Origin: Panicum virgatum
Lineage: Eukaryota; Streptophyta; Magnoliopsida; Poales; Poaceae
Direction of reading: 5' to 3'
DNA length: 64,000 nucleotides
Assembly: GCF_016808335.1 (NCBI RefSeq)
Contig: NC_053146.1
Span: 5,247,015 to 5,311,014, forward strand
This document shows positions 21,835 through 34,090 of this stretch, one piece after another; the first letter of the stretch is position 1, and every line of letters starts with the position of its first letter. A program made the translations under genes and the position numbers. The notes beneath the pieces were generated by a model that made no database searches, was not told the origin of the DNA, and worked only from the letters and a program-made list of their open reading frames with translations.

Positions 21835-22608
21835 TAACATGTACATTATGAGTCCTTAGGAGGGTTGCATTGAAGTCATTCTCAAAGCAATCAGGACAAG
21901 TACTAGGGCAAGTCGTCTTACGGGCTATGATACTCTTCCCATCTTAAACAAAGTTGTTTTAATTTGTTCTAAGTTAAATTTTGTTAGAGTACCTAACATG
22001 CGGCGTGGCAAAGCCTAGATGACAAGCTCAACTTCCACTAGTGATTGATTAACACCATCATCTGTTTTTTGTTTTTTTATTTAAAGAAAATCATATTTTT
22101 GGGCCCTGAATATCACATATTAAAGAACAGGGAGTATATGCTTGGTCTGCTTGACCCTACAAACAACGTATGCTAGTAATCTGGATCAACCCAAACACGT
22201 GTTTGCCTCATGTTCTCTGTCTTTGGTAAAAAAAAAAGGAATATGAGACAAGCACATCACATGGTCAATGAGACATACAAATAAGTAAATAACCAATCGC
22301 AATCACCAAAATGTGTGGCTATGTGGGACGTATAAAACTTCGAAAGTTGAGTAGAGCCCCAAATCGTTGGATATCACTATAGTCAATTTGGCTTAATTTT
22401 GAGCATAGACCGCTAAGCTTGCAAATTCAACCCAAATCATTCGCGGAAGTTATAATGAACTATTTTCTCCAATTCATTTTTTTATTTTTGCTATATAAAG
22501 ATGGCATGCACGTGGTACAAGTACAACCGCTCACGCACTCACGCTACGGCTCGCACGACACCTTGCCGACAACTGGGAGTAACGGGTGGCCCACAAGGCA
22601 GTGACTTC

Positions 22609-22855
22609 ATCGAAGACACGTACCCGCCGTTGGCCCCGATGACCTGGCTGTTGACCAACTCCACTCGGCGGCGCGGTGCACAGGAACTCGACGACGCCGG
22701 CCATGTCCGTGCGGGCTGCGGGCTCCCCGAACCGGCCGGCAGCATCGGCTCCCGTGCGGCGCTGGCGCCGAGCGAGGACAGGTGAGACGCGATGCCGCGC
22801 GCCGCGCCGGTCACTACGGTCACCTGGCCGGTCAGCGGCAGGGCGGCCGGGGTGC
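22609..22855 (-). pseudogene. Decayed short-chain dehydrogenase copy
   Basis: On the minus strand the remnant reads PLTGQVTVVTGAARGI, then jumps to ASHLSSLGAS. It resumes in another frame as FGEPAARTDMAGVVEFLC and ends QVIGANGGYV in a third stretch. These match the start (PLAGRVAIVTGASRGIG), the middle and the end (QVIRANGGYV) of the intact gene at 23807-24619. The whole centre, including the catalytic Tyr and Lys, is deleted, and frames shift. It is a dead tandem duplicate about 1 kb from its parent-like gene. Confidence 0.8.
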
Positions 22856-22859
22856 CGGC

Positions 22860-23806
22860 GGCGAGGCGGTGGCCGGCCGGCCGCCATTCGGAGCCCATGA
22901 GAGTTTTTTTTTTTTGAACTTACTGATGAGGGCTTTTGAGGCTCGCATGTTCGCGAGGCGAGGCGAGGCCTGAAATCTGAATTCTTTTCAGATTGCCCAC
23001 AACGGGTGCGCGATCACCAAGGTTCATCGATGTGATCTGCAGACCTGCATCTTCCGAACACGATAGCAATGACCATGCATGTATCAGCTCCTGTTCCTTT
23101 GGCCCTCGCGACGCGATTCGGTATCTTTGGATTGGGAACAATTTTGTTGGTTAACTTTGTTGTGGACAGGTGTCAGCGGCTACGGGATTCTAAGCTGTAC
23201 AAAGTCAAATTTATCAAATTTATACCCAACTATTTTGCTCAAAAAAAAATATACCCAACTATAATAGGGGTGTTTGAATCGAGTGCTGGTATCCAAAAAT
23301 GCTAAACTTTAGCAGTTCACAATAGCCCATCCAAACAGAAGTTAACGGTGTAGAGTAAACTTTAGTCACGAATAAAAATTTTTAGTAAAAATATGAGTGC
23401 TAATATGTGCTAAAATTTAGCATTCAACTTTAATTCATCCAAACAGGCTCGATTGATCAAATTTGTATAGAAGAACATTAATATATGTAACATAAAAAAC
23501 AAATTATATTTCATAACAGATCAGATTTCGTGAAATTGATGTTGTGATGTTGTGACTGCAGGATGCTATGTTTATAAGAGAACAAGAGGCCAAAGACTTA
23601 GCGGCGGAGCTATGACAAAGACCTGAAGTCTCACTCAATACATAGTGAAATTCACAATTGCTAAAGAAAATGCTAGGTTTGAAGACAACAAGATGGCAAC
23701 ACAGTGCGGGACAAAGAAGGCATCAAGAACAAGAAAATGGAAATGCAAAGAAGGTTAACAAAGACGCTACTACACAATACGGAAATAATGGAGTATAATC
23801 ACACAT
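22860..23806. other. Spacer between the SDR pseudogene and the SDR gene
   Basis: AT-rich, no gene. A MITE-like block at about 23262-23450 begins GGGTGTTTGAATCGAGTG and ends ATCCAAACAGGC. These are imperfect inverted termini of the 'fewer than 200 bp, TGTTTGG' type; I could not settle its duplication. The 3' UTR of the SDR gene lies near the end. Confidence 0.4.
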
Positions 23807-24619
23807 TCACACGTAGCCGCCGTTGGCCCGGATGACCTGGCCGTTGACCCACTCGGCGGCGTCGGTGCAGAGGAACCCGACCACCGGCGCGATGTCGCCG
23901 GGCTCCCCGAGCCTCTCCATCGGGTTGTTCTCCACGCTGCGCCGCACCATCTCCTCGCTCTTGCCGGCGAAGAACATGTCCGTGGCCGTGGGCCCCGGGG
24001 CCACGCAGTTGGCCGTGATGCGCGTGCCCTTGAGCTCCTTGGCCATCGTCCGCACCAGCGCCTCCACGGCCGCCTTGGACGCCGTGTACGCCCCGTACCC
24101 CGGCGGGAGGCTCCCCACCACGGACGACGTCACGGCCACGATCCGCCCGCCGCCGCCGCCGCCGCCGCGGGGGAGGCGGTTCGCCGCCTCCCGGAGACAC
24201 AGGAACGCGCCGCGCAGGTTCACTGCGAGCACGCGGTCGAAGGACTCGGTGGCGGTGCCCGCAACGGTGGGGTACGCGTCGTCGAGCACGCCGGCGTTGG
24301 CCACGAGGATGTGCGCCCCGGCGCCGCCGAACGCGGACCGGGCGGCGTCGAAGAGCGACCGCGCGCCGGCCTCGTCGGAGACGTCCGCCCGCACGGCCAC
24401 GGCGCGGGGCAGCGACGCGGCGAGCGCGTCGGCCTCGTCGGCGCGCGACGCGTAGCCCAGCACGAGGCTCGCGCCCAGGGAGGAGAGGTGCGCCGCGATG
24501 GCGCGCCCGATGCCCCGCGACGCGCCGGTCACGATGGCCACGCGCCCCGCCAGCGGCTGGGCTGGGGCCTCGGTGCCGCCGGCGGCGGCGGCCACGGCGG
24601 CGATGTCAGCGTCGGCCAT
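23807..24619 (-). CDS. Short-chain dehydrogenase/reductase (NADPH aldehyde reductase-like)
   Basis: This single-exon gene encodes 270 residues, the classical SDR length. Cofactor-binding TGASRGIG lies near residues 30-37, NAGV at about 109 and VTSSVVGS with the catalytic Ser near 160. YTASK (catalytic Tyr and Lys) lies at about 173-177, followed by VAPGPTATDMF. The ending QVIRANGGYV is typical of the plant group annotated as NADPH-dependent aldehyde reductase-like, which detoxifies reactive carbonyls. No clear transit peptide is seen. The start MADADIA (24619) was chosen because homologues start about there. The frame is open 98 codons further upstream but that part looks non-coding. The broken copy at 22609-22855 points to tandem duplication of the locus. 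Confidence 0.9.
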   Translation of the reverse strand: MADADIAAVAAAAGGTEAPAQPLAGRVAIVTGASRGIGRAIAAHLSSLGASLVLGYASRADEADALAASLPRAVAVRADVSDEAGARSLFDAARSAFGGAGAHILVANAGVLDDAYPTVAGTATESFDRVLAVNLRGAFLCLREAANRLPRGGGGGGGRIVAVTSSVVGSLPPGYGAYTASKAAVEALVRTMAKELKGTRITANCVAPGPTATDMFFAGKSEEMVRRSVENNPMERLGEPGDIAPVVGFLCTDAAEWVNGQVIRANGGYV

Positions 24620-24899
24620 CCTATCTGCTGGCTCTGTGGGTTGCTCGCGACTCGTGCCCGTCCAGCGATATCTAGCGGCGATCGATGTCTGGCGTTCTAT
24701 GGTGCTGCGCGGCGCGTGCTCGGCGGTTGCGTCCAGAACTCGAGTGCGCGACGTGGTGGCGCTGGGGACCGAGCGCTGGGAACCAAGTCCCTCTCGTGAA
24801 CTGTGGTCCGTCGCATCGGATGCTGCCCTGTCCGGTGCTCCGGGCCTGTGCCTGACGCCTCTTGCACTGGTGCATTTCCTGCCACTTGCCATTATTTGA

Positions 24900-25320
24900 C
24901 AATTAATATTCAACCAAGAACTAGTTAGGTTTAAAAGATTGATCCAGTATGAAACAGCTAAACTGTGTAATTAATTATTTTTTCAACTACATTTAATACT
25001 CTATGCATATGTCCGAAGATTCGATGTGACGGGTACCGTATGAATTTTTTGGGAACTAAACATGACCTCCTTTTGTTTTTTCTCATAAGCTCTGGAAAGG
25101 ACTCTGTAAATTCTGTAAGTCTGTGTTTAGTTAGCGAAAAAGTTTGAGTTTTGATACTGTAGCATATTTCGTTGTTATTTGATAATTAATATCCAATCGT
25201 ATGAAACAGTTAAATTGTATAATTAATTATTTTTTCAACTATATTTAATGCTCCATGCATATATCCAAAGACTCTAGATGTGATGGGTACTGCCGAAATT
25301 TTTTTGGGAACTAATACTAC
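24900..25320. repeat. Two related Tourist-like MITE fragments
   Basis: A block ending GGGAACTAAACATGACC (24900-25065) is repeated about 250 bp later, from TGTGTTTAGTTAGCG (about 25122) to GGGAACTAA (25313). The shared core is TAATTAATTATTTTTTCAAC followed by ATTTAATGCTCCATGCATAT. The terminus resembles that of the MITE at 13884-14114. Clean target duplications are not visible. Confidence 0.5.
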
Positions 25321-25571
25321 GCGGTGACTGAAGGTCAGCTCTAGAAAGGACTATTCGATGTTATTTCAACTGTATTGCTTAATAAGGAGCCAGGCTTATG
25401 GTTGCAGAACAATTATTACATTTGCATCCTGCAACTTTATTGCTAATGTTGCTGAATAAGCTGTTTGAGGTCAAGCATATGGTGACCAGCAATGTAATAA
25501 GAGTGCATATGCACATATGAAGAAGAACAGAAGCTTTAAGTCTGCTAATTGCTATCATGGTGACCTGCACT

Positions 25572-28500
25572 TCAGTAATTTACAGTTGCTTTTATGGCGT
25601 CCAGGACCTGCAATACACTTTTGTTAGACCTACAGCTACATACCGAAGGATGGTAAGCTATACTTACTGATCAGGGTCCTACCTTGTTCTTTGTGGGCAT
25701 GTAAAACGGTTCGTACACGAGAGGAAAAGGAGTGTCGAGGCCGCAGACTCTCGCCACAGGCGCTTCGAGCTGCAACAGAGCAATTCGAAGAATGTGATGG
25801 CATGAGCTTCAAGGTGATGCAACCAACCATTTCTTTTATGTGTTCCATTGAATCATGATATTTGAAGATATATTACCCTTTGGAAGCAGCGCTCAGCGAT
25901 AGATGCAGCAATTTCCGCACCGAATCCCCCGGTGATTGGAGCCTCATGGCTGGCCTGTTACAGTGTTTTTCGAGGGAATATTACTAATTATTTCCCAAAT
26001 GATAAAAGGTGAATATAAACATGAGCAAAGAGATTTACGAGGAGCTTTCCAGTCTTTTTTACTGAGGCCTCTACCGTTTCCTTGTCCCACGGTATCAGAG
26101 TTTTCAGATCAATGAGCTCACAAGATACCCCATCCTGCCACATACTAGTGTTAGCTGTAGTCCAAGGAAAGCTGATGAACATCATGGAGAAGTGGACATC
26201 AAAATTTACAGAAACAATAAAGAAACTACAAGGAAAACACAAGTATCATGTGCAGTTTATCGTCACTAAATGCTCTTTTTAAAAAAAACAAACCACGTCA
26301 CTGCCAGAACTGATGCAGGCAACATCAGTACATCAGAAGTGCCAAGTCACAATTTCAGATTCCATTCTGATCTGAATTAGCACCTATAAGTAAAATATGT
26401 CTTTCTAGATGAGCAATGTGCATTTCAACTAAATGTTTCATCCAGTGCTGCTCATTAGCCTTTCTGTCCTTGTTGAGTAAAAACAAAGCAAAGCAGAATA
26501 TTTGGTTTTGTTGGACTTTACCCAAATTAACAGGTGGAAATAACTGACCTTTGCTGCATCTTCACAAGCTTCTTTAAGCACTGCAAGTTGAGCCCCCCAG
26601 CCAATAAGTGTTATATCGCTGCCTTTCCTAATCACCTTAAGTATATAACTTGCATAAGTGCTTTGACTTAATGATGCCCGATAGTCCAGTGCAATAATGA
26701 GATAGAAATATACTCACTTCTGCCTGAGATAAGGGCAGCATATAATCCTCCTCTGGTACTTCTTCAACAGCCAAACGATACAGCCACTAGAGAAAGACAG
26801 GAAAGGTAGTTTTAGTCTCTGCAAAGCACAGCAGATATTCAGATGCAGCTGTTATAGAACTTGAGTATTTAAACTCTACCTTTGGCTCAAAAAATACAAC
26901 TGGATTTGGATCTCTAATGCTAGCCAACAGTAACCCCTTAGCCTCGCGTGGACTTCGTGGTATGACAACCTGAAAACTTCATGTTCTTAGTAGGATGGAA
27001 CATGGTAAAATGTATTCTTGGACATACCCATAGATAGACTATTCTGAGGCTTCGATTTTAAGTTTTTTCAAAAATAAAAACAGTCACTTTTTTTTTGAAA
27101 AGAAACAGCAGGGGAAACCCCCCACTGTGGTGGTGGTGGTGGTGGCGCGCGTGTGCGTGCGCGCGTGTGTGTTAAAAGGATAAAACAAAATAAAATAGAA
27201 AAAGTACAGAGCCCCAGCAGGGCAACAACAGCACAAGAGTGCCCCCACCGAAGAGAAAACCTGAAAAGGAAAAACTATACATCAACTCTGAAGCAAGTAT
27301 TTCTGCCATAGTTGAAGACATGTTCAGAAGAAGGTCAAGGAAAATGTTGGTTTTGCATTTTCCTGGAAAGGGATAATAAGCCGATTTACAAGCAAAATGA
27401 AAAAAGTACCAAATTTCCCCATGCTGGCTATCAAATTTTCAAAAATGGAGCAGATTTTGGAGCCAAGGGAGAAGCAATTTTCTTGACTTTTGCACATGGT
27501 TGGGACAAATGTTTTTAAAAAATGACCCTTGAAAATGCCACTTTCCCTAAGGAATGCAAAATAGTAACTTTTCCTACTAGGTCGGAAATAGTTCATGAAG
27601 GGAGTATGCTAGAGTCGCAAACTTAACCTTGAGTCCAGGAACATGACAGAAGAAAGACTCTGGTGACTGTGAATGGTAGTGACCACCATGCCCAACAGCA
27701 CCATAAGGAGTTCGAATTGTTAAGCCTAGAAAAGACAGATATTCTGATTAAGAATCCAGGTTGAAATTTACAATAGTCCATCTGATTCCTCAAAAGGTGA
27801 TAGGTCATTCAAAACGTTGAGAGAAAAGAAATACCTCCACAGTTAAATTCATTTCCACTTCGATATCTGAATTTGGCTGCTTCATTGACAATCTGCAACA
27901 AAAGTCATATGAATTAGGTTGGCACAAAATATAGATTAAACAAGCATATGCATTGAATTTGACAATAATTTATATTGGAAATAAACAGAGTCAAATAAAC
28001 AACAGAGTTGAAATGAAGCCTTGCAAAAACTTGCGCAGAAGAATGATCTGATTGTGGGAAAAAAAACGGTTCCACAATTGATTGGAACAAAAAAAAAAAG
28101 ATACTTCCTGAGATAAAAATACTATCAAACGTGGTCAAAATAAACAACAGAGTTGAAATGAAGCTTTGCAACAGCTGCTTGGAACAAGAAATAAGACACT
28201 TCCTGAGATAGAGATATACTATCATGAGGTCCAGCAGAGCGAGTATTTGAAAGTAGCAGTAGCAATCCAGAATGACGAAAAGAACCTTCAGTGGTAAGAC
28301 AATAATGAATGAAATCAGAGACATGCCTGATCAAAGGCTGGAAAGATATAGTCCGCAAACTGGATTTCTGCAATAGCCCGATTACCCTGCATTAAAGAGT
28401 TAAGAGATCTTAAGCATGTCTAGGATGATTTCGTTTTTATTCATTCCTATATGGCTATATTAATGCAAAGATGTCAGAAGACAATAAGTGAAATGTAATT

Positions 28501-29599
28501 AGAAAGATAGCTCGAGTCTGACTGAGTGCCATGGCAAACTAAAATAATCTCATATTAGAAAGCAATCAGGCTGCAGCACGTTATATGCTATAATCGCTGC
28601 AAGGTGTTCGTACTGAAACTTTGCAACAGGCACCAAACCCATCATGGATTATCTAGTATCTAGTATTGAATAAATTAATTTCTTTTGTATTTTTTCGTGT
28701 TAAAGGTCCTCTCTTTCTTCTGTGTTATAAGTTGTGGTCTAAATTTACAAATACGGTTTCCCAGACGGTTCTCATGTTAACATTAAATAGAAGAGTTAAA
28801 ACATTGTAAGAACATACCATTGCTGCTAGGCCAATTGCAAATCCAGCAATACCCTGTTGAGCAGAACTGATCAGGAAAAATGAAGGGCCAGTAACAAAAG
28901 CAATCACTAGGCTAGAGGGCCAGTAGAATCAAGAAATAACATTCTTTTTTTTTTAATTTGAGAAACAGGTTGCTTCTCACTTCTCATCCTGATTTCGCTA
29001 CTGAATTTTCTGATACTACAGAAAAATTGGCATAAGCGTCATCAAATGCGCCAAGCAAAAGGTTCACCTGTTCACATAGCGGCGTATTGAACACTCTGTT
29101 CTTGCCAAAGCGATCGGCGAGCTCCGTTGTGCAGCGAAACACGCCGCCGAAACCCACATCCTCTCCGAAGACATAAGCACTGTCAGAAATGAAAATCATC
29201 TTCAGCTGACTGAAACTGCGCGCATAGCACCTCTGGTTACGGTGGATTGCAGGTTTGGAAGGAAGGGGATTTCAGTCGAAAAGTGAATCGGAATGTTCCA
29301 TGTTCAGGTGTGTTAATCGAGATGATATCTAATCGGCAGCTCAGCTGAAACCTGACGAACAGAGGAGCGGATCGAGAAGCCGCCGCCGGCGGGCTCACTC
29401 ACCGCGGATCGGTGTCGAGGGCGATGTGGAGCGCCTGGTTGACGGCCGTGAACAGGTTCACCGCCTTCCCTCCTCCCGCTCCCCCCTCCTTCGGCTCCGC
29501 CACCGCCGCCCCCGCGCTCCCGCCGGAGAAGCACCGCCGCCCGACCTCCGCCGCCCAGCCCCTCCTCCTCCCCACCTCCCTCAACGCCCTCGCGGCCAT
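25572..29599 (-). CDS. BCKDHB: Branched-chain 2-oxoacid dehydrogenase E1 subunit beta
   Basis: Thirteen exons give 367 residues with frame kept at every junction: 29403-29599, 29068-29179, 28818-28853, 28327-28386, 27835-27892, 27628-27725, 26880-26969, 26718-26786, 26549-26635, 26039-26134, 25877-25954, 25683-25769 and 25572-25607. The N-terminus [15 protein letters not shown] is Arg-rich, a mitochondrial presequence. Family landmarks are [58 protein letters not shown] and [13 protein letters not shown]. With E1-alpha and thiamine diphosphate it decarboxylates the 2-oxoacids of Leu, Ile and Val in the mitochondrial matrix. The last exon codes only 11 residues. Intron 4 has a GC donor (CAG|GCATGT). 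Introns hold a 145-bp tandem duplication (27988-28250) and a (TGG)n/(GT)n run near 27128-27172. Confidence 0.95.
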
Positions 29600-31985
29600 C
29601 GACCTCCAAGAACCGAAATTTCCGAGCTGCCTGAACTACGCTCCGCGGACAGCCGTGAGTGGCAGCAATTCTTGGGAACTAGCCTACTGCTACTGCGTCT
29701 TGGACCCGCACCTGCGAGTGGCGTGGAGAGATAAAGCCCTCGCCCATGCCTGCTCGCTTTCATACGTGTCTCGCCTTGATCTCCAACGGCAACCTACCTT
29801 GGCAGTTGATTTCTTTAGTCGGTAAAATCGTTCGCGATTGTCTTCCATGTTCCTTTTTCTCGACTAGTCACGTTCTTCGGGTCATGTGGATCATGCTCAG
29901 CTGATCCAATTGTTGACCTTCTTTTTTTTAAAAGTGCGTATTTAAATTTGAAGTGTTGAAAGCATCGCATGCTATGCGTGTTTCGAGATTCCATAAAAAA
30001 TACGAGCACATGATATGTTCTCGGACCACGAGGATCATAGTCAACTGTCAATTTGCACAAATGTTGTAATAGAGCTGAAAATTTTGAGTTATAGATTTTG
30101 AGAAAGAAATCTAACACATACGCAGGGGGGTGCGGTTATCCATCACTTCAGGTGATGGTTTTACAAACTATCACCTGAAAGGATGTGAATTTCCACGGTA
30201 GAAGGAATATTATTTTGGGCTGGCCCATTAATGTTTCACTATTGGGCTTATTGCCTGCCGTAAATAGAAGGAATCTGTGCATGCATGCAGAAGAAGACAA
30301 AAGTGCTGATGTCACCCACATGCATACAAATCCAAAACTAAAAAAGATATAACCAATAAACTAAGCATCCATATTAAACTTGGATTGCATCACTATCTTC
30401 CTGATGACAAGATCTCCAAAATAAAACCACACTTGCCTATATTTTACATGAAGTACAATCAAATATATATATAATATATAATTTATATGAAGCATTTCAC
30501 ACGTAAAAATAGCATAGACACAAGTGCTAATTAAGTTAGCATATAAAAATATAAATTTAAAAATCAATCGTATGAACTCACGAATTAGGATACAAAAATA
30601 CTTAAAAAATATAAAAAATGTAATTCAGAAAAAGTTATCATAAAATACAAGGAAGAAAAATAAAAATAAAAAGGTGAAACAAATATAGAAGAAAAAACAT
30701 GTTAAAAGTGAGAAAAACAAATAACATAAGGAAAATTAAAGGAAAAATATGGAAGGAACAAACATTGAAAAAGAAAACATGAAAGAGAAAAACATTAACG
30801 AACATTTGAGGCATCGTCCTTTTCTAAAAAATCAATTATAAATTTATGTAGATATAGGAAATAAAGAAGAGTGATATGGGTTATAAAATAAAGAAACCAT
30901 CCGCTTAGGAATAGTAGAAAAAATAAGTAAGTAAAAATAGAAAAATAAATAAGAATAAAAAGATATGTAGAATGGATAAAATAGAAAGTTTAACGGAAGG
31001 GGAAAATAGATGGGATAAAACGAAACTATTAATGGAAGAAAAAGAGTAGAAAAGAAAAACAAAATGAGAAAGAGCTAGGCGCAGAAAAGAAAACCATGGA
31101 ACACGAGCACACGAAGAAAGAGCAAGGTGCAGAAAAGAAAATGTTGAAAGATTAGCACAGGAGGACATACCGGAAATATGTGCGTAGCTATAGGAGTAGT
31201 TGCACATGCACATGGCCTCTCACATGGCGGGTCAGCTCCAGCCTGACCGCAGCACATCGAGTAGCAGCAGGCTTACAAACTACTACTTCGTAGCAGAGAG
31301 AGATGGGGCTTTAGACCGTGAGAAATAAAAGAAAAAATAGTTGAATAATCCCTCAAGTTGTTGAGATTCAATTGTAAAGATATAAGATGAGTGACACAAA
31401 TTATGGAAGAAGAAGAAGAAATCCGTTAAAAAAGAACAAAAATAAAAGGAAAAACTATATATGGAGATAGAAGTAAAAAAATCATGTAAATAGTATTAGG
31501 AGAAATGAAGAAAAATGAAATAGGTAAAGGAATAAAGAAAATACGAAGGGAATGGATAAAAACTAAAGAATAAAAAAAATGACAACGACTAGACATGTGT
31601 TGCATGCTGCATGCACACATGCACAGGTAGTGCATAAGCAACGTGAGGAGCTGTACGCGTTTCTACAAGAGATTTTGGGCCGAAATCAGTTACTAGCCCA
31701 ATTAAAATTAACCTTCCCTTCAGGCGATGGTTCGCTGATTCGTAACGCGAGCGATATATATCCTCGCCGTACGCAGGGGGCGCTTGAATGGACGTCCGAG
31801 ATCCATACGTAGGGGCGGGCCGCCACACGATTTTTTTTTCATTTTGATAGACTTTAAATCTTATTTTCTGTAGTTGTATAAGCCCAACAGTTAGCAGGCT
31901 GTCACTTAATATGTTCTTTTACTCCCATTTAGGATGCACCAAGTGTGGGCCATTAAACCGAATACTGATCAACTCTCGTATGGAA
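29600..31985. other. E1-beta promoter and AT-rich intergenic DNA
   Basis: 29600-29830 is the 5' UTR and promoter of the E1-beta gene. From 30120 the sequence is purine-rich and AT-rich, with long GAAAAA-type stretches (30600-31560). A hairpin at 30147-30182 pairs TTCAGGTGAT with ATCACCTGAA. TACGCAGGGGG occurs in the same orientation at about 30119 and 31773, possibly the ends of an unrecognised insertion. No gene is seen. Confidence 0.45.
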
Positions 31986-34016
31986 CTAGAAAATGCACGC
32001 GGCCTTGCCGCGCAAGACCAATATGGGACCATTTTATTTAATAGATTTACCTAATTGACAATTATTTTGAGTAGAATTTTGATATAAGTACTGTTTACTT
32101 GTCTGAAAAAGCCAACATTAGATAAAGTGGTCATTCCAGTATCGTGCAACTGATTATATATTGTATGCAATAGCTCCTAGTATTCAACTTTGGGTGACCA
32201 AATTATTCCCCAGTGGGAGCATGTAACAAAGATGTGGTAGAGCAAGTATATTATTTTAATTTATAAACTGAGTTATGTGCAAAATGTTAGGTTCGGTAAA
32301 CTTGTTGCAGCATGGGTTCGTTAATTGTGCTTGTGTTTTACACTACATTACTATATTTGATGGACTATTATTTCATATGCGGGTACTATTTTTGTGTAGG
32401 CGAATGGATTTTTTAAAGGATCGTAAGGTGGGTAAATCGCTTTTATTTCATGCATGGAATAAGAGCGTACTTAGCTTGATACACCATTTTGTTAACGATT
32501 TCAATATAGTTGGCAAGAATATGTCAATTCGTTATCTCCGTATAGTTTGTTTTATTCCCAAGTTATTGTTGCCTTTGCTATTTTCCTGCTAGAATAACAT
32601 GTTGTAGTTTTATATATATCTGAAAGCTGTCTCCACTAAAAAGTTTTAGATTTAGAAATCCGTATAGTTTGTTTTATAGTTATTGTTGCCTTTGCTATTT
32701 CCCCGCTAGAATAACATGTTGTAGTTTTATATATATCTAAAAGCTTTGTCCACTAAAAAGTTTTAGATTTAGAAATATTCCGCAGCTTTCGTTTGCAATG
32801 TTTTTTTAAATATGTTGATATTTTGGTGTTCTAATTATAAGTGTATATTCTGTTCTAATGTAAAATTTTATGCAAGTGAATTATAAAAGAGATTTGAATT
32901 TCAAATTTTGTTATGTAGTGAAATTATAATTTTAGATATTTTAATCAACTTTTATATTCGGTACATTTTAATTTGAAGTTGTTTCGGTGTTCGAGTTCTA
33001 GGTTCAATAGATCCTATATGATATAATTGATCCAACATATTGGGCCTATAAACTAAGAAGGAATAGAAAGTGGGTTAATTTTGGTAAATATGGGGGGAAT
33101 TTTGGAAAATTTTCGGAGAGGAGGCTTGGATGCTGGATTCATTTTGGTAAAGATTGAGTTTTTTTAAATGTTAATATGAAATAGTCTTCGAAGTGCAAGC
33201 TGATTTGACTAAAGTTCGAGTCCTTTCTTTTTTTAAAATACAGGGGCTTGCACGATCTAAGTCATCATCCCGCCAATGGCCAGGGGTTGTCCGCTACGTG
33301 GCTTGTTTTGCTGGCTTTAGATCTCGCCTAGAATCATAAGAAGGAATTATATAGATTGAAAACAAAATTAGAGTAGTCAAATTCACGGATAAAACATTAT
33401 TATAAATATGATTAAAATAATTTATATTCTAATTAAAGATATTTTGGTGTTCTAGTTGTAAGTGTATATTCTGTTTTAATGTAAAATTTTATGCAAGTGA
33501 ATATAAAAGAGTTTTGAATTTCAAATTTTGTTATGTAGTGAGGTTATAGTTTTAGAAATTTTAATCATCTTTATATTCGATACATTTTAATTTGAAGTTG
33601 TTTCGGTGTTCAAGTTCTAGATTCAACAGATCCTATATGATATAATTGATCCAACATATTGAGCTTATATTCTATAAAACTATGAGGTTATTATAGAAAA
33701 AAAAGGACCGAGAGAGAATGGAGTGTGGGTTAATTTTGATAAATGTAGGGGAAATTTCGGAAAATTTTCTAAGAGGAGGCTTGGATGCCGGATTCATTTT
33801 GGTACAGATTGAGGTTCTTTTTTAAAAATGTTAATATGAAATAGTCTTCGGAGTGCGAGTTGATTTGATTAAAGTTCGAGTGCTTTCTTTTTTCAAAAAA
33901 CAAGGGTTTGCACTGTCTAAGCCGTCATCCCGTCCAATGGACAGGGGTTGCCTGCTAAGTGGCCTGCTTTGCTGGCCTTAGATCTCGTCTAGAATCGTAA
34001 GAAGGAATTATATAGA
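31986..34016 (-). mobile_element. Helitron-like element, non-autonomous
   Basis: On the minus strand the element starts TCTATATAATTCC (34016) after an A. It ends with a 6-bp hairpin CGCGGC-AAG-GCCGCG (32012-31998), then TGCATTTT and CTAG (31989-31986), followed by T. A TC start, a 3' hairpin about 10 nt before CTRR and insertion between A and T are the Helitron signature. There is no Rep/helicase frame. The 5' part is present twice (see the repeat at 32817-34090), so an alternative 5' end is 33355. Confidence 0.6.
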
Positions 34017-34090
34017 TTGAAAACAAAATTAGAGTAGTCACATTCATAGATAAAATATTGTAAAAAATATGATCAGAATAATTTATGTAA
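32538..34090. repeat. Two sets of direct duplications inside the Helitron-like element
   Basis: A 120-bp unit starting TCCGTATAGTTTGTTTTA occurs at about 32538 and 32660. A second unit of about 620 bp starting TATTTTGGTGTTCTA occurs at 32817-33430 and 33438-34090, with small indels (for example an extra stretch near 33670). The large unit includes the candidate Helitron 5' end plus flanking DNA. Confidence 0.75.

Noticed and set aside
24620..24913. 98-codon upstream extension of the SDR gene
   Set aside because: Not conserved in composition, no presequence character; MADADIA fits the family start better.
27120..27175. (TGG)n and alternating GC/GT run in an E1-beta intron
   Set aside because: Simple repeat within an intron; no regulatory or coding evidence.
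32275..32592. 105-residue frame in the Helitron-like element
   Set aside because: No recognisable Rep or helicase motif and partly overlaps a tandem repeat.
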